A stretch of DNA of 64,000 bases from Branchipolynoe longqiensis (GCA_030323885.1 CM059186.1:21774849-21838848), one strand, 5' to 3'; shown: positions 10,400 through 20,582, counted from the stretch's first letter. The notes: a model not told the origin generated them from the sequence alone. A program made the numbers and translations.

Positions 10400-10583
10400 C
10401 ACACACATAGTGCTTGCCAAAACTGATTTTAAGCGGTTGTACTTCAAATATCTCAAAGCTTAGCCATTTAAAATAAAAGGTCCTTCAACTTCAAGCTAAA
10501 GTAAGGTAGATCATAACATTCAATCTAATATATTTATTTCAGGAAAATGACAAAGAATCTAAACCATCGGACTATGCAGCAGA

Positions 10584-10585
<2 letters not shown>
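10400..10585 (+). mobile_element. TIR-1 right half
   Basis: Contains GTGCTTGCCAAAACTGATTT, TACTTCAAATATCTCAAAGC and the terminal CCATCGGACTATGCAGC. The left half is missing. It ends at a TA run into which TIR-4 has inserted. Confidence 0.65.
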
Positions 10586-10613
<28 letters not shown>

Positions 10614-10618
<5 letters not shown>

Positions 10619-11080
10619 TCAGCCTCACGAAAATGGGCCAATTGGTGGTAAATTTAAGATGTCGGCGTCGCAATTCCTAAAGTGTAGTGCATTTCTTTGT
10701 TTCATATTAAACTATCCTAGAAACAAATATTCTCTCTACCTTTACATTCTGGATAACTTTAAGGACTTTCCAACACCTCTGTCATTGCTAAACTATAATT
10801 ATGCTGTTCGACGCTGACATCCAATGCTCGACGCCGACAACTTTAACAGATGTCGGCATCACAATTCTTAAAGCGTAGTGCATTTCTTTGTTTTATATTA
10901 AATTATCCTAGAAACAAATAAGCTTGCTGTATTTTCTCTATCTTTACATTCAGGATAAATTTAAAGACTTTCCAACACCTCTGTCAATGCTAAACTATAA
11001 TTATGCTGTTCGACGCCGACATCCAATGCTCGACGCCGACAACTTACCCCAATTGGCCTATTTGCGTGAGCCTGACTCAT
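10614..11080. mobile_element. TIR-4 element with internal duplication
   Basis: Inverted ends ATGAGTCAGCCTCACG and CGTGAGCCTGACTCAT, with CCAATTGG close to each end. The flanks are TA repeats on both sides, consistent with TA target use. The interior is two diverged tandem copies, about 10658-10850 and 10851-11044, each running from GATGTCGGC to CGACGCCGACAACTT. No ORF of transposase type. Confidence 0.75.
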
Positions 11081-11089
11081 ATATATATA

Positions 11090-11455
11090 TATTGTGATAG
11101 ACGTAGCATTCGTCGTGTGAGTAGAACTTAATGCAAGTAGTATATGGCATGTCCGTTAGCACCAGGCGTGTCATGGATGTTCAGTGTCTATTCCCGTTCC
11201 TCATTCATCTGGTGACTATACTTCATAGGATTCTTGTATGACAAATAACCACTGACGCCGAACCCCCAATTAATTCGAAAAAATACCCCACAAAGCTTAT
11301 GCTGATTTTTTGTTTGAATTCACAATTAAGGCCAACCGTTCCTCCCCATTTCCTCGTTGTGTGCTGCATTTAGTTATTCTTTCAAATAGCTATGATAAAA
11401 GGTCCTGTCCATTTTGTGTGGTGAGTTTTTTTTGTGGTACTTTTGAATCACTCCT
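11090..11455. other. no gene seen
   Basis: Unique-looking intronic sequence. No supported feature. Confidence 0.5.
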
Positions 11456-11985
11456 ATGAGAGGCAGAGGGCAAGAGAGGGCGAGAGAGGGGGAGGGGCGA
11501 GGGAGGGGGTGAGTACATGTGGAGGGAGAAGAGAGCGCGGGAGGGGGCGAGGGAAGGCGAGAGAAAGGGGAGAGGGAGGAGGGAGAGAGGGAGGGTGAGA
11601 GGGAGGGGGGAAATGGGGGGAGGAGAGAGAGGGTGAGAGAGTGGTAGGGGGTGAGGGAGGGTGAGAGAAAGGGGAGAGGGAGGAGGGAGAGACGGAGGGG
11701 GAGAGAGGGGGGAGAAGGGGGGGGGAGATGGTGAGAGAGAGGGAGGGGGTGAGGGGGCGAGAAAGGGGTGAGGGAGGAGAGAGACGGAGCGGGAGAGGGA
11801 GGGTGATAGAAAGGGGGGAGAGAGGGTGAGAGAGGGGAAGGGGATGAGGGAGGGGTGAGAAAGGGGGGAGGGAGGAGAGAGAGAGGGTGGGAGGGAGGGG
11901 GGAGGGAGGGGGGAGAAAGGGGGGAGGAGAGAGAGGGCAGAGGGAGGGCGGGGGGAGAAAAGAGGGAGGAGAGAGAGGGTGTGTT
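11456..11985. repeat. purine-only GA/G tract
   Basis: About 530 bp almost wholly purine on the plus strand (GGGAGAGAGGG-type units), inside the vsx intron. Such mirror-rich homopurine tracts can adopt triplex or G-quadruplex structures. Confidence 0.9.
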
Positions 11986-12538
11986 TTAATTATCGCACCT
12001 CCACTGCCTTTGTCTAAATTGGCATTGGATCTATCTCATCGCATAGCATGACTGATACCCATCGAGTGACAAGCCGACGTTACAGCTAATGACCGCGCCG
12101 AGGTGGTCATTCATTGAGTACTAGTCATGCAGCTATAATTCAAATACGCAGCGTATTTGATGCCGGCGTTTACGTTGGGGGGTGCCCCGTGTTATCTAAC
12201 CCCGGGTACTGTGGCTGTGGCTGCGCCCGCAGCGCCACCGACATCTGGCGGATATGCTGGGAACTAGGCGCCCGGGCAAGCCCCGGACCCCGCCCACCAT
12301 CTGGTATCGTTAGCGCGGAACTGGTTATTAACTGATACAATTGTCACTTGTTTTTTTATGGTTTTTTCCCCCACCTTCTCTCTAACCATTCAACATCAAA
12401 AGCGCAGTAAAATAAATGGCATGTTTGCTGGTGACAATGCGCGAGGTGCAGAAACTGCTATGGTACTAGTAGTAGACTACGCTGAGGGTGATGCGGTGCA
12501 GTTGAAACTGAAGGGTGTTTTGTGTGTGTGTGTGGTTT
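11986..12538. other. GC-rich island without recognised gene
   Basis: Around 12150-12320 GC content and CpG rise (CCCCGTG, CGCCCGCAGCGCCACC). I found no reading frame with a recognised domain. It could be a regulatory island within the vsx intron or an old repeat. Confidence 0.35.
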
Positions 12539-12540
12539 TT

Positions 12541-12587
<47 letters not shown>

Positions 12588-12800
12588 CTATTATATGTGA
12601 TGCATAGCGCATTATGCGAGTATTAAGGCGCGGAAGGGAATTAACCACATCTTTGTACGGTAGCCGGCCTTTATATATTATATATTATATATATATAATA
12701 TATATATATATATAATTGAAGAGTTCAAGAATAAAAACCCTGTAAACGCCAATACACCATTTGAATTAAAATGAAAGTTTTGTTTTTAGCTGAAGGTACT
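12539..12800. repeat. TC/TA microsatellite, TIR-L scrap, TIR-3 fragment
   Basis: TC run (12543-12573), TA run, then GTGATGCATAGCGCATTATG (TIR-L end motif), an AT run (12670-12715), and a TIR-3 left-end fragment from 12717 (GAAGAGTTCAAG). Confidence 0.65.
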
Positions 12801-13004
12801 TTTAATTCTGACTAATGCGTATGTAATGTATACATGCCATGTATATATTCATGCATATATCTATCTAGTAAATAACAAATATAAAAAATATCGCAGAAAT
12901 TCAAAACCATCGGGATCATGCAAATTCAAACTGCCGAACAAAATTAGAAATCACACAGAGCTCAGCAGTGATGGTGCCTCGGTGGCAAACAGGATCTATC
13001 ATAC

Positions 13005-13290
13005 ATGCGCGGCGGCCTAATCGGAAGAGCGCAGGCTTCCCGTGTGTAAGGTCAGGAGTTCGAATCCCAGCCAAGTCAAACCAATGACTTATAAATTTAT
13101 ACTTGTCGCTACCTATCCTGGAGCTCGGCATTAATAGGATAGGACAAGGACTGGTTTGCACAGTATCAGGATAATGTGACTGTGTGGGATATCAGGTCAT
13201 GGTGCTGGTGGCCTGGTCTCCCAGTAGGGGGCAGCACTATAAAGTCGCCATGAGTGCACACTGTCATAAGCTTAGACGCATCCAACACCA
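13005..13290 (+). repeat. SINE-3 copy
   Basis: tRNA-like head 13010-13075 (GGCGGCCTAATCGGAAGAGC; box B GAGTTCGAATCCC), then ATTAATAGGATAGGACAAGG, GTGTCAGGATAATGTGAC-type and CACTATAAAGTCGCCATGAG blocks. The tail is truncated. Confidence 0.8.
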
Positions 13291-13735
13291 ACAAAACAAA
13301 CTATCATTCACGTTTCATAGACAGTTATTTGAAAACAAAATCATGCAAAAATACACATTTCACATATTATGGCAGCCATATTGGATTTTTACATATACAA
13401 AAACACCTACAAATATATAAGGAGTTTTAAATGATTCACTTGACACTGACATAAAGTCTCTACCTCTATATTAGAATTACTTCACAAGATATAACATTTT
13501 CAACACAAACCCAAATCATGATGGCGGCCATATTGGATTTTCCGAAAAATTTCCGAAAATGTTCTGAAAATTCCTCAAGGGCGAGCGCTCTATCACACCC
13601 GTTTGGATGTTGTTATGGGGGTACAAGAGATGAATAATCAGCAGAGAGAAAATCTGTATCAGACAAAACAAAGTTCACCTGCCTGGCTGCCAGACTATAA
13701 TTTTAGTATAAAGATTAGTAAAAGAGATGACTTAC

Positions 13736-13916
13736 TAAGCAGCCAGGGCGCAGACGAGTCCATGATGCCCTCCTTGGCCGTGTTGATGATTGACTCTGGG
13801 AGGGGCAGGGAGTGCCGGACCATGGCCCCGTACAGGCCGTACTCGGCCATGATGCTTCCCCGACCCCACGTCTTCTCGGTCTTGCGCCACTTGGCCCTCC
13901 TGTTCTGGAACCAAAC
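13736..13916 (-). CDS. vsx: Vsx homeobox protein, homeodomain helix 3 + CVC domain exon
   Basis: 181 nt: 60 codons plus one base. It begins [12 protein letters not shown] at the conserved paired-class intron between homeodomain residues 46 and 47, with the acceptor CCGCCAG immediately before the Val codon. The recognition helix residues W48, F49, N51 and R53 are intact. It then enters the CVC domain ([20 protein letters not shown], then PLPESI and [11 protein letters not shown]), which is unique to Vsx1/Vsx2/Ceh-10. It ends with donor A|GTAAGT and joins in frame to the exon at 9348-8879. The upstream exons (octapeptide, homeodomain helices 1-2) were not found in this window. Confidence in the family is very high; the Vsx1 versus Vsx2 distinction is probably meaningless outside vertebrates. 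Confidence 0.96.
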
Positions 13917-14034
13917 CTGGCGGGACGAGAGAGAAACAACAAGATGGGATGAGCTGGGTGTTTTAGTACACACTGACACGCCAGGGGGCGCGGGCGTCCG
14001 GCTAGCCCGCCCTCGTTTGCCATGGTGATGGAGC

Positions 14035-14145
14035 GTGGTCTCTCGGGGGTGGGGGTGGGGGTGGGGGTGGGGCGAGGAGGGGGAGGTGGGAGGGTGTGGA
14101 GTGGCGCGTAAAGACTGCACTCGGTCGTTAAAAAAAAAAAAAAGA
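14035..14145. repeat. G-rich GGGGGT run and poly-A
   Basis: GGGGGTGGGGGT-type repeats (14047-14075), then an A13 run at 14131-14143. Confidence 0.8.
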
Positions 14146-14148
14146 GTA

Positions 14149-14360
14149 AAGCTTGTTTTTTTTAACGACGCCTCTAGAGCGCGTTTATTTTCGCATCATC
14201 GGCCATTGGACGTCAAACATATGGTTATTCTGACATTTCTTTGGAGGAAACCCACTACTGTCACTTAGGCTACTTTTTCCAATAAGCAGCAAGGGGTCTG
14301 ATATGTACACTTTCCCACAGACAGGACAGCACATACCATATCATTTGATGGACTAGTTGT
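14149..14360 (-). repeat. SINE-1, head-truncated
   Basis: Tail side first: TTTTTTTAACGACGCCTCTA, then CATCGGCCATTGGACGTC, GGAGGAAACCCACTACTG and CCCACAGACAGGACAGCACA. The tRNA-like head is missing. Confidence 0.85.
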
Positions 14361-14379
14361 GGACTATCGATCGTTAACC

Positions 14380-14470
14380 GGACACGATGGCCGAATGAGT
14401 ATAGCGTCCGCCTCCCGTTCTGGTAGGTCGCGATTTTCGAACTTCCTGCTTCGAACCCTGGCTGAGTAAT
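14380..14470 (+). repeat. SINE-3 tRNA-like head
   Basis: GATGGCCGAATGAGTATAGC with CCGTTCTGGTAGGTCG and a box B-like CTTCGAACCCTGG. Orphan head without body; not an intact tRNA. Confidence 0.6.
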
Positions 14471-14649
14471 CCCTATATGTATATGTATAGATGAACTATA
14501 TATACAATGAGGTATTTAACATATATATATATAAGTAGATAGATACATGATGTGCTGAGCCATATTCTAAATAGCATATACATGTACTTGTATAGTGAGG
14601 TCCTATTGGTTGAACTAATCTCTCTTTCAATATATAGAGAGATATTTTA

Positions 14650-14966
14650 TATTTTTCTTTTTCTTGAAGATTTATACTGCCTATCATGGATAAGCCTGAA
14701 TAGGCTTGTTTTCACCATTAGACAGTTTGTCGATAGAAAGCCCGAGCCTACACCTTTACCGACCCAAGGGATTTTTAACCTCCCACACCACATAGACATG
14801 GTATGAGAGCAACTGGCCTTTGATGACGCTGTAAGTTATACACAGCAGTGGAAATCCAAATTGGCAGAGGTGAGGGCACAGGGAATCGAACCACTGACCT
14901 TCAGATTAGGAGTCCGACCTAGAAAAAAGTCAGACACTCTAACCACTCCGCCCCAGAGAACACCAC
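14650..14966 (-). repeat. SINE-2, near full-length
   Basis: Same order as 9800-10108, only slightly diverged. Head at 14878-14960 (ATCGAACCACTGACC; CTCTAACCACTCCGCC). Confidence 0.85.
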
Positions 14967-14969
14967 AAG

Positions 14970-15140
14970 GGTAGGGTAGTGATATCAGGGATCCTAGTTG
15001 GTGTACTAGTTAGCACACTTGGCCGGAACGCAAGAGATCTGGGTTCGATTCCCGCTCTAGGCACAATATTTCCCACTTTCATCAACGCCATGACAATAGT
15101 ATGACTAAGAGCTATACGATATATATATGCGGTATAATAG
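14970..15140 (+). repeat. SINE-4 copy, left arm of inverted pair
   Basis: tRNA-like part: GTACTAGTTAGCACACTTGG, then GGGTTCGATTCCCGC. It continues CATCAACGCCATGACAATAG. The same sequence is present inverted at 15545-15715 with almost no differences. Further members lie at 37550-37725 and 54145-54310. Confidence 0.8.
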
Positions 15141-15183
15141 ATATTATATAGATATTATATAGATTTACTTCTTTATATATACA

Positions 15184-15345
15184 AGACTGGACGGTTGAAT
15201 GAGGTGAGGTCCGCTTTCGGCGTCGAAGGCTATGGGGTTCAAATCCCTGGGGTTTTAAACCCTGGGCGAATCAAACCAATGACTTAAAAATTGATACTTG
15301 TCGCTATCTGGCCTGGCGATCAACATTTCTAAAATAGGGCGATGG
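15184..15345 (+). repeat. SINE-3 fragment in the spacer
   Basis: Head GGACGGTTGAATGAGG, then GGTTCAAATCCC and CAATGACTTAAAAATTGATA. Confidence 0.6.
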
Positions 15346-15544
15346 GCAGTGGAAAGAGGAAGACCAGTTGTCCACGATTGAAATTGTCCTTGCTTAATCA
15401 ATCAATGTAATACTAATGATGTGTTTGTTATATATTATATGAAGCCTGAGCAGTAGATGAGTAGTCCGAGGCTCAACCACCCGATTACTGGTTGTGGGTC
15501 TTAGGAGCGAGTATAGAATTCCGGGTTATTATACTCGTATAATT

Positions 15545-15768
15545 ATTATACCGCATATATATATCGTATAACTCTTAGTCATACTATTGTCATGGCGTTG
15601 ATGAAAGTGGGAAATATTGTGCCTAGAGCGGGAATCGAACCCAGATCTCTTGCGTTCCGGCCAAGTGTGCTAACTAGTACACCAACTAGGATCCCTGATA
15701 TCACTACCCTACCCATGCCTACCTGTCTATGCGGCTGCTTGCCTGAGAGGTCAGTGCAGACTACTACA

Positions 15769-15775
<7 letters not shown>
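15545..15775 (-). repeat. SINE-4 copy, right arm of inverted pair
   Basis: Inverted copy of 14970-15140, extended by about 55 bp (CTGTCTATGCGGCTGCTTGC, GAGAGGTCAGTGCAGACTAC), which also occurs in the copies at 37725 and 54145. Followed by a TA run (15772-15802). Confidence 0.8.
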
Positions 15776-15802
<27 letters not shown>

Positions 15803-15805
<3 letters not shown>

Positions 15806-16660
15806 TGTGTGCTTGACAAACACATCATATAATATATGCCCGTCCGGATATGACCATAACTGTTGAAGGGACGTAAAACAACAACAAACAAACTATATAT
15901 AGTATAAAATAAGTAAGTATATCTATGGGTCTGTAACTTCTTCTGTAATATTTGCATGACCCACCATTAATTAGGCTATGCACAAAGGGTGTCTAAACTA
16001 TTGGACCGAATTGAATGTACCGCAGCACTCAATCATGTGGCCATCCTCGTTCTAGCTCAAGAATGTCAAATGATAAAATATACTTTAACAGTCCATAATA
16101 TGTGGAGGTCCAATGGAAAAGTAACTGTTGACGCCCGAGTCGCATTTCCCTGGAAATCTGTATTTAGAAAAATGGGGGCGAGTGGGGGGGGGGGGGGGGG
16201 GGGGGAAGAAAACACCTTCATGTGAGTCTTTCTTAAGGACAATGTTATACTGCGGAGTTGCAGTCATTATGTTAATCCATTGTCTCATATAAAGAAATAA
16301 TGTCATTAGCAATCATTTGTTTTCGATGGTGGGAATATCAAATCTCAAGCGCAGCTTGAACATCATCTATATTATAATGCGTTGCGTGTTGTAGCTGTGT
16401 TTAGGGTTAGAAAAGAGACTATTGTGGACGCATTAACACATATATTTAATCTTATCGAAATGTGTTGCATCGCCAGGAAATTTGTTGATTCTGTTCTAAT
16501 TAAATAATATTTTCGTTGTTTTCCTTTTTTTTTCTTTTACTAGAGATTAACACTAATTATCATAATAATTATAACAAACAGTGTGGCATATGTAAATTCA
16601 TCTTTAGGTTTTCTAATTTGTGTTCATAATTCCAACCAATTTCCTACAATGATGACTAAT
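15803..16660. other. no gene seen
   Basis: AT-rich with a G-run at 16184-16205. No recognised gene. Confidence 0.55.
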
Positions 16661-18507
16661 ATTAATAACTCAATCAATCAATCAATAGTTCCATCCTCTA
16701 GTCGAGGGTTGGATGCAATGGTTCTCCACTTGTCCCGATGTTGTGCTGTTCTGATAGACTGTGAATAATTCAAGCCTGTCCACTGTGAAATATTTGTAAA
16801 CCATGATGTTCTTGGTCTCCCTCTCCCTCTGCTGCCATTCACCTTCCCTTCCAACAATGTACGGTATATTGAACTCTGACGAATGATGTGGCCAAAATAA
16901 ATAAGTTTCTTTGTCTGTATAGTGGCAAACAAGCTTTTCTTATTTTTAATTTTTCTGAGAACTTCTTTGTTGGTGATCTTCTTTGTCCATGATATTTTCA
17001 TCATCCTTCGATAAGTCCACATCTCAAATGCTGCTAAACGTTTGTACATTTTCTTAGAGATTGTCCATGTCTCTGCCCCATACATTAGAGTAGACCACAC
17101 ATAACACTGAAGAATACGCTTCCTTGTTTGTATTAATATCTTACTTGATGTTAACACTCTATTCATTTTGGAGAATGTTGTTCGGGCTATTGTTATCCTT
17201 CTTTTAATTTCTTCCTCACATCTCCCATCATTTGTAATCTTTTGTCCGAGATATATGAATTCGGATACTTGTTCTATGTTTGTGCCATCTATGGTTATAT
17301 TGACATTTGGTTTATCTGTCTTTTTACTTATAACCATTGTTTTGGTCTTCCTGGCATTCATCTTCATGTTGAATAGTATTCCAGCTTTATTGATTCTATT
17401 CACTATATCTTGTAGTTTTTTCTCACTGTCTGCTAGTATTACACTGTCATCGGCTTGTGCATATCTAATGATTGTTGATGTTCATGCCATCCTATTGTCA
17501 CTACGGCTTGCAATCTTCATGTGTCTGAAAATCATCTCTGTGTACAGGTTTTTAAATAGACATGGTGGACAATACACACCCTGTCGAACTCCTCGTTGGT
17601 GAATCATAACTTCTATTCCGATACCCTGCTCCAATAAAGAACGTTCCAGTATTATTTGGTTCACAATTATTTTAATTTCATTTCCATTGGTACTCCAATA
17701 TCTTGTAAAATATTTGATTAACAGTTCATGAGTTGACTGGTCGAAGGCCTTCTCATATCAATAAAGCAGGTCATATAACATCCTGGTTCATTTCACAATA
17801 ATGTTCACAATCATTCTCATATTGAAAATCCCTTCACGTGTACCTCTTCCAGATATAAACCCACTTTGTATGTTACTGATTTGTTCTTCAATTTTCTGTC
17901 TGTTTCTCATTAAAATTATTTTCAGGATCATCTTCTAAATTTGACTCATAAGGCTTAGTGTTCTGTACTCAGTACACAATGTTGGTTTTAGCTTCTTTGG
18001 GAGTCGTACATATATGGATTCATTCATATTCAATGGTATAAATCCAGTTCATAGATGTCAGTTACTAGCTTATGAATGATTTCGAATCCCACACTTATCT
18101 AGTCCTTTTATCACTGGTGTTAGATGTTATTGGTCACTTCCAGAGCGTACCTGCCTTTAGATCATGTTGCTTCTCAAACTCTGATACTAATATAATATTC
18201 CCATCTTCTTTCTCAATTGTGGGTGGGTTTCCTCTGTCATCATTGTATAGTTCGTTTACATATTCTTCCCATCTGGACTTTATTTCATCTTCTTCAAAGA
18301 GCATTTTGCCGTCTTTGTTCTTGATACATTTACTGCTTTTCTGTCTGTATCCTTGACCTGTTATCTCTTTCACTTTCTTGTGCATCTCTCTTGAACGATG
18401 TTGAGACTCAAGTTGTTCCACTACTTCACACTTCTTATTCCACCATTCATCTTTAGCTTTTTTGCATTCATCTTCTATTTCATTCTTCAGGTGTTTGTAT
18501 TTAGTGG
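16661..18507 (-). pseudogene. degenerate non-LTR retrotransposon (LINE) ORF2
   Basis: Minus strand. At the right, 18507-18134 encodes the linker between endonuclease and RT (W-W-x-K-C, QHRSREMHKKVKEITG, MLFEEDEIKSRWEEY). From about 17760 the RT core follows, broken by frameshifts: an EKAFDQSTHELL block, then RGVRQG..PPCLF (about 17600-17560). At 17462-17445 the catalytic box reads Y-A-Q-A-D-D rather than YADD. The intact part 17403-16678 (241 codons) is the thumb/C-terminal region (FIYLGQKITNDGRCEEEIKR, MYGAETWTISKK, GRGRPRTSW), and it stops at an ATTG repeat (about 16664-16685) that may be the element's 3' tail. The style is that of RTE/CR1-like LINEs often mis-annotated as craniofacial development protein 2; the clade is not settled here. 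The 5' endonuclease part would lie in the N gap. Confidence 0.85.
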
Positions 18508-19000
18508 NNNNNNNNNNNNNNNNNNNNNNNNNNNNNNNNNNNNNNNNNNNNNNNNNNNNNNNNNNNNNNNNNNNNNNNNNNNNNNNNNNNNNNNNNNNNN
18601 NNNNNNNNNNNNNNNNNNNNNNNNNNNNNNNNNNNNNNNNNNNNNNNNNNNNNNNNNNNNNNNNNNNNNNNNNNNNNNNNNNNNNNNNNNNNNNNNNNNN
18701 NNNNNNNNNNNNNNNNNNNNNNNNNNNNNNNNNNNNNNNNNNNNNNNNNNNNNNNNNNNNNNNNNNNNNNNNNNNNNNNNNNNNNNNNNNNNNNNNNNNN
18801 NNNNNNNNNNNNNNNNNNNNNNNNNNNNNNNNNNNNNNNNNNNNNNNNNNNNNNNNNNNNNNNNNNNNNNNNNNNNNNNNNNNNNNNNNNNNNNNNNNNN
18901 NNNNNNNNNNNNNNNNNNNNNNNNNNNNNNNNNNNNNNNNNNNNNNNNNNNNNNNNNNNNNNNNNNNNNNNNNNNNNNNNNNNNNNNNNNNNNNNNNNNN
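18508..19000. other. assembly gap (493 N)
   Basis: Unknown bases between the LINE and the Wnt exon. It lies 14 bp downstream of the Wnt exon's donor site, and a CA microsatellite (19001-19009) sits at its edge. Confidence 1.
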
Positions 19001-19013
19001 CACACACACTCAC

Positions 19014-19279
19014 CTTCCTGCCGGCTCTGTTGTTGTGCAGATTCATCAGCGAGCGTTCGTCACCTTCCATTTCGCGCGCGTCCACAAAGATGCGCGAGAA
19101 GGTGAGCCCGTACCGGATGTCGGCGCTGCATCCGCCCCACGTCCAGCCGGCCGGCGTCTGCTGCCGCTTCAGCCGGTCACAGCCGCACGACGTCAGGTTG
19201 CCCTGGGAACACGCCTGCGTGATAGCGTACGTCACGCCCGCCGCGCTGATGGCGTTCATGTAGGCCGCCTCCTTTGTGC
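19014..19279 (-). CDS. wnt7: Wnt ligand, internal exon (Wnt7-like)
   Basis: 266 nt: two bases plus 88 codons. Acceptor TTTTGCAG before 19279; donor AAG|GTGAGT at 19013-19008. Wnts are secreted, palmitoleoylated ligands for Frizzled. Visible hallmarks: [55 protein letters not shown] and [12 protein letters not shown], with the conserved cysteines present. The exon ends at AGRK, the usual Wnt boundary before the ECKCHGVSGSC exon. GNL.(S/T).CGCD with [10 protein letters not shown] and LMNLHNN points to the Wnt7 subfamily (including fly Wnt2); Wnt2 and Wnt4 fit less well. The ECKCHGVSGSC exon and the C-terminal exon were not found to its left in this window. They may lie in the adjacent N gap or beyond the left edge. 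Confidence 0.88.
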
Positions 19280-19380
19280 CTGCAAAACACGTTTAATGAT
19301 GACGTCAGGATAATAGCTTCTTTTTTTTTAAATTCAAATTTATTATAAAAATTTTTTTTATTGTTTAATTTTTTTTTTTT

Positions 19381-19800
19381 AAAGCTGCATAGTCCGATTA
19401 AAAGTCGGTTGGTTGGTTGTTAGCTTTACATCCTGGCAACATCAAATGTCATATCAGGATGGGTACCGACTTGTGATAGTGCACTCTCATGGTGAGTTCA
19501 TAATGCTGCCCCACTGGGAGATAAGGCCACCAGCACCATGACTGATATCCCACTCAGTCACATTAGCCTGACACTGAGCCAACCTATCCTAATAATGCCG
19601 AGCGCCAGGCTAGGAAGCGACAAGTATAAGTTTAGGTCATTAGTTTGACTCAACCTGTGTGTTCGAATTCCACGATCTACCAAAACGGGAAACGGGCTCT
19701 CAACTCATTCGGCCATAGCGTCTGGTCTCATAGTCAGATAAAAGCATAAACATTTCAAAACCAGAACACTAACTTAGATTTGATTCTACATATCCAAAAT
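19381..19800 (-). repeat. SINE-3 inserted in a TIR-1 element
   Basis: TIR-1 left end AAAGCTGCATAGTCCGAT at 19381-19398, then a full minus-strand SINE-3 (about 19405-19730: TTTACATCCTGGCAACATC to CATTCGGCCATAGCGTC). TIR-1 sequence then resumes (ATAAAAGCATAAACATTTC, TTAGATTTGATTCTACATAT). Confidence 0.7.
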
Positions 19801-19899
19801 GAACGCAGCTTTAAACTATTACGGCAAGCACCAATCAAAGACTGGTGACTACAGCGCTAAATTGATTCATCTAGATGACAAAAAAAAAGATGAAAAAAA

Positions 19900-20582
19900 G
19901 GCTCTCCCCTTCCCTCTTCTTCCCTCCCATCCCCTCCTCTTCCCTCCCCTCCCCTCATCTCCCCTCCTCTCTGCTACCCTCCTCTCTGCTCCCCTCCTCT
20001 CCCCTCCCCTCCTCTCCCCTCCCCTCCTCTCCCCTCCCCTCCTCTCCCCTCCTCCCCCCTCCTCTCCCCTCTTCTCTCCCCATCCATCCTTTCTGTTCCC
20101 CTCGTCTCCCCTCCGCTCCTCTCCCCCCCCCCTCTCCCTCCCATCCCTTCTCTCCTTCCTCCCCTCCCCTCCCCTCCCCCATCCCTCGTCTCCTCCTCCT
20201 TCCTTCTTTTCCCTCCACTCTGCTCCATCCCCATCCCTTCCCTCCTCTCCCTCCCATTCTCTCCCCTCCCATCATCTCTCCTGGCTCTCTTCCCTCCGCT
20301 CCTCTTCCCTCCGCTCCTTTCCATTCCCTGCTCTCCCCTCCCCTCCCTCCGCTCCCCTCTCTCCCCTCCTCTCCCCTCCTTCTCTCCTCTCCTCTCCTCT
20401 CTCCGCTCCCCTCCTCTCCCTTCCCCCCTCTCCCCCCCCTCTCCTTCCTCTCCCCTCCTACCCTCCTCTCTCCCCTCTTCTCCTCTCCCTCCCTCCTCTC
20501 CCCTCCTCTCCCCCTCTCCCATCCTCTCCCCTCCTCTCCCCCTTCCCATCTCATCCGCTCCCATCTTCTCCCCTCTCCCATA
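19900..20582. repeat. long pyrimidine tract (CTCCTCCCCT-type)
   Basis: About 680 bp almost only C/T on the plus strand, with strong mirror symmetry of CTCCCCTCC units. Pro/Ser/Leu ORFs here (and Gly/Arg/Glu ORFs on the other strand) are compositional. Confidence 0.95.

Larger units (their letters stand above)
9349..13735 (-). other. vsx intron (about 4.4 kb)
   Basis: Bounded by donor GTAAGT (13735-13730, minus strand) and acceptor GCAG before 9348. It splits a codon after its first base. It is filled with mobile and simple repeats, listed separately. Confidence 0.85.

Noticed and set aside
12150..12330. missing Wnt or Vsx exon in the GC-rich island
   Set aside because: I read the island for Wnt (CKCHGVSGSC) and homeodomain (helix 1-2) motifs and saw none.
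14388..15065. tRNA genes at 14388-14465 and 15000-15065
   Set aside because: Box A and B are present but the cloverleaf arms mismatch, and both belong to SINE-3 and SINE-4.
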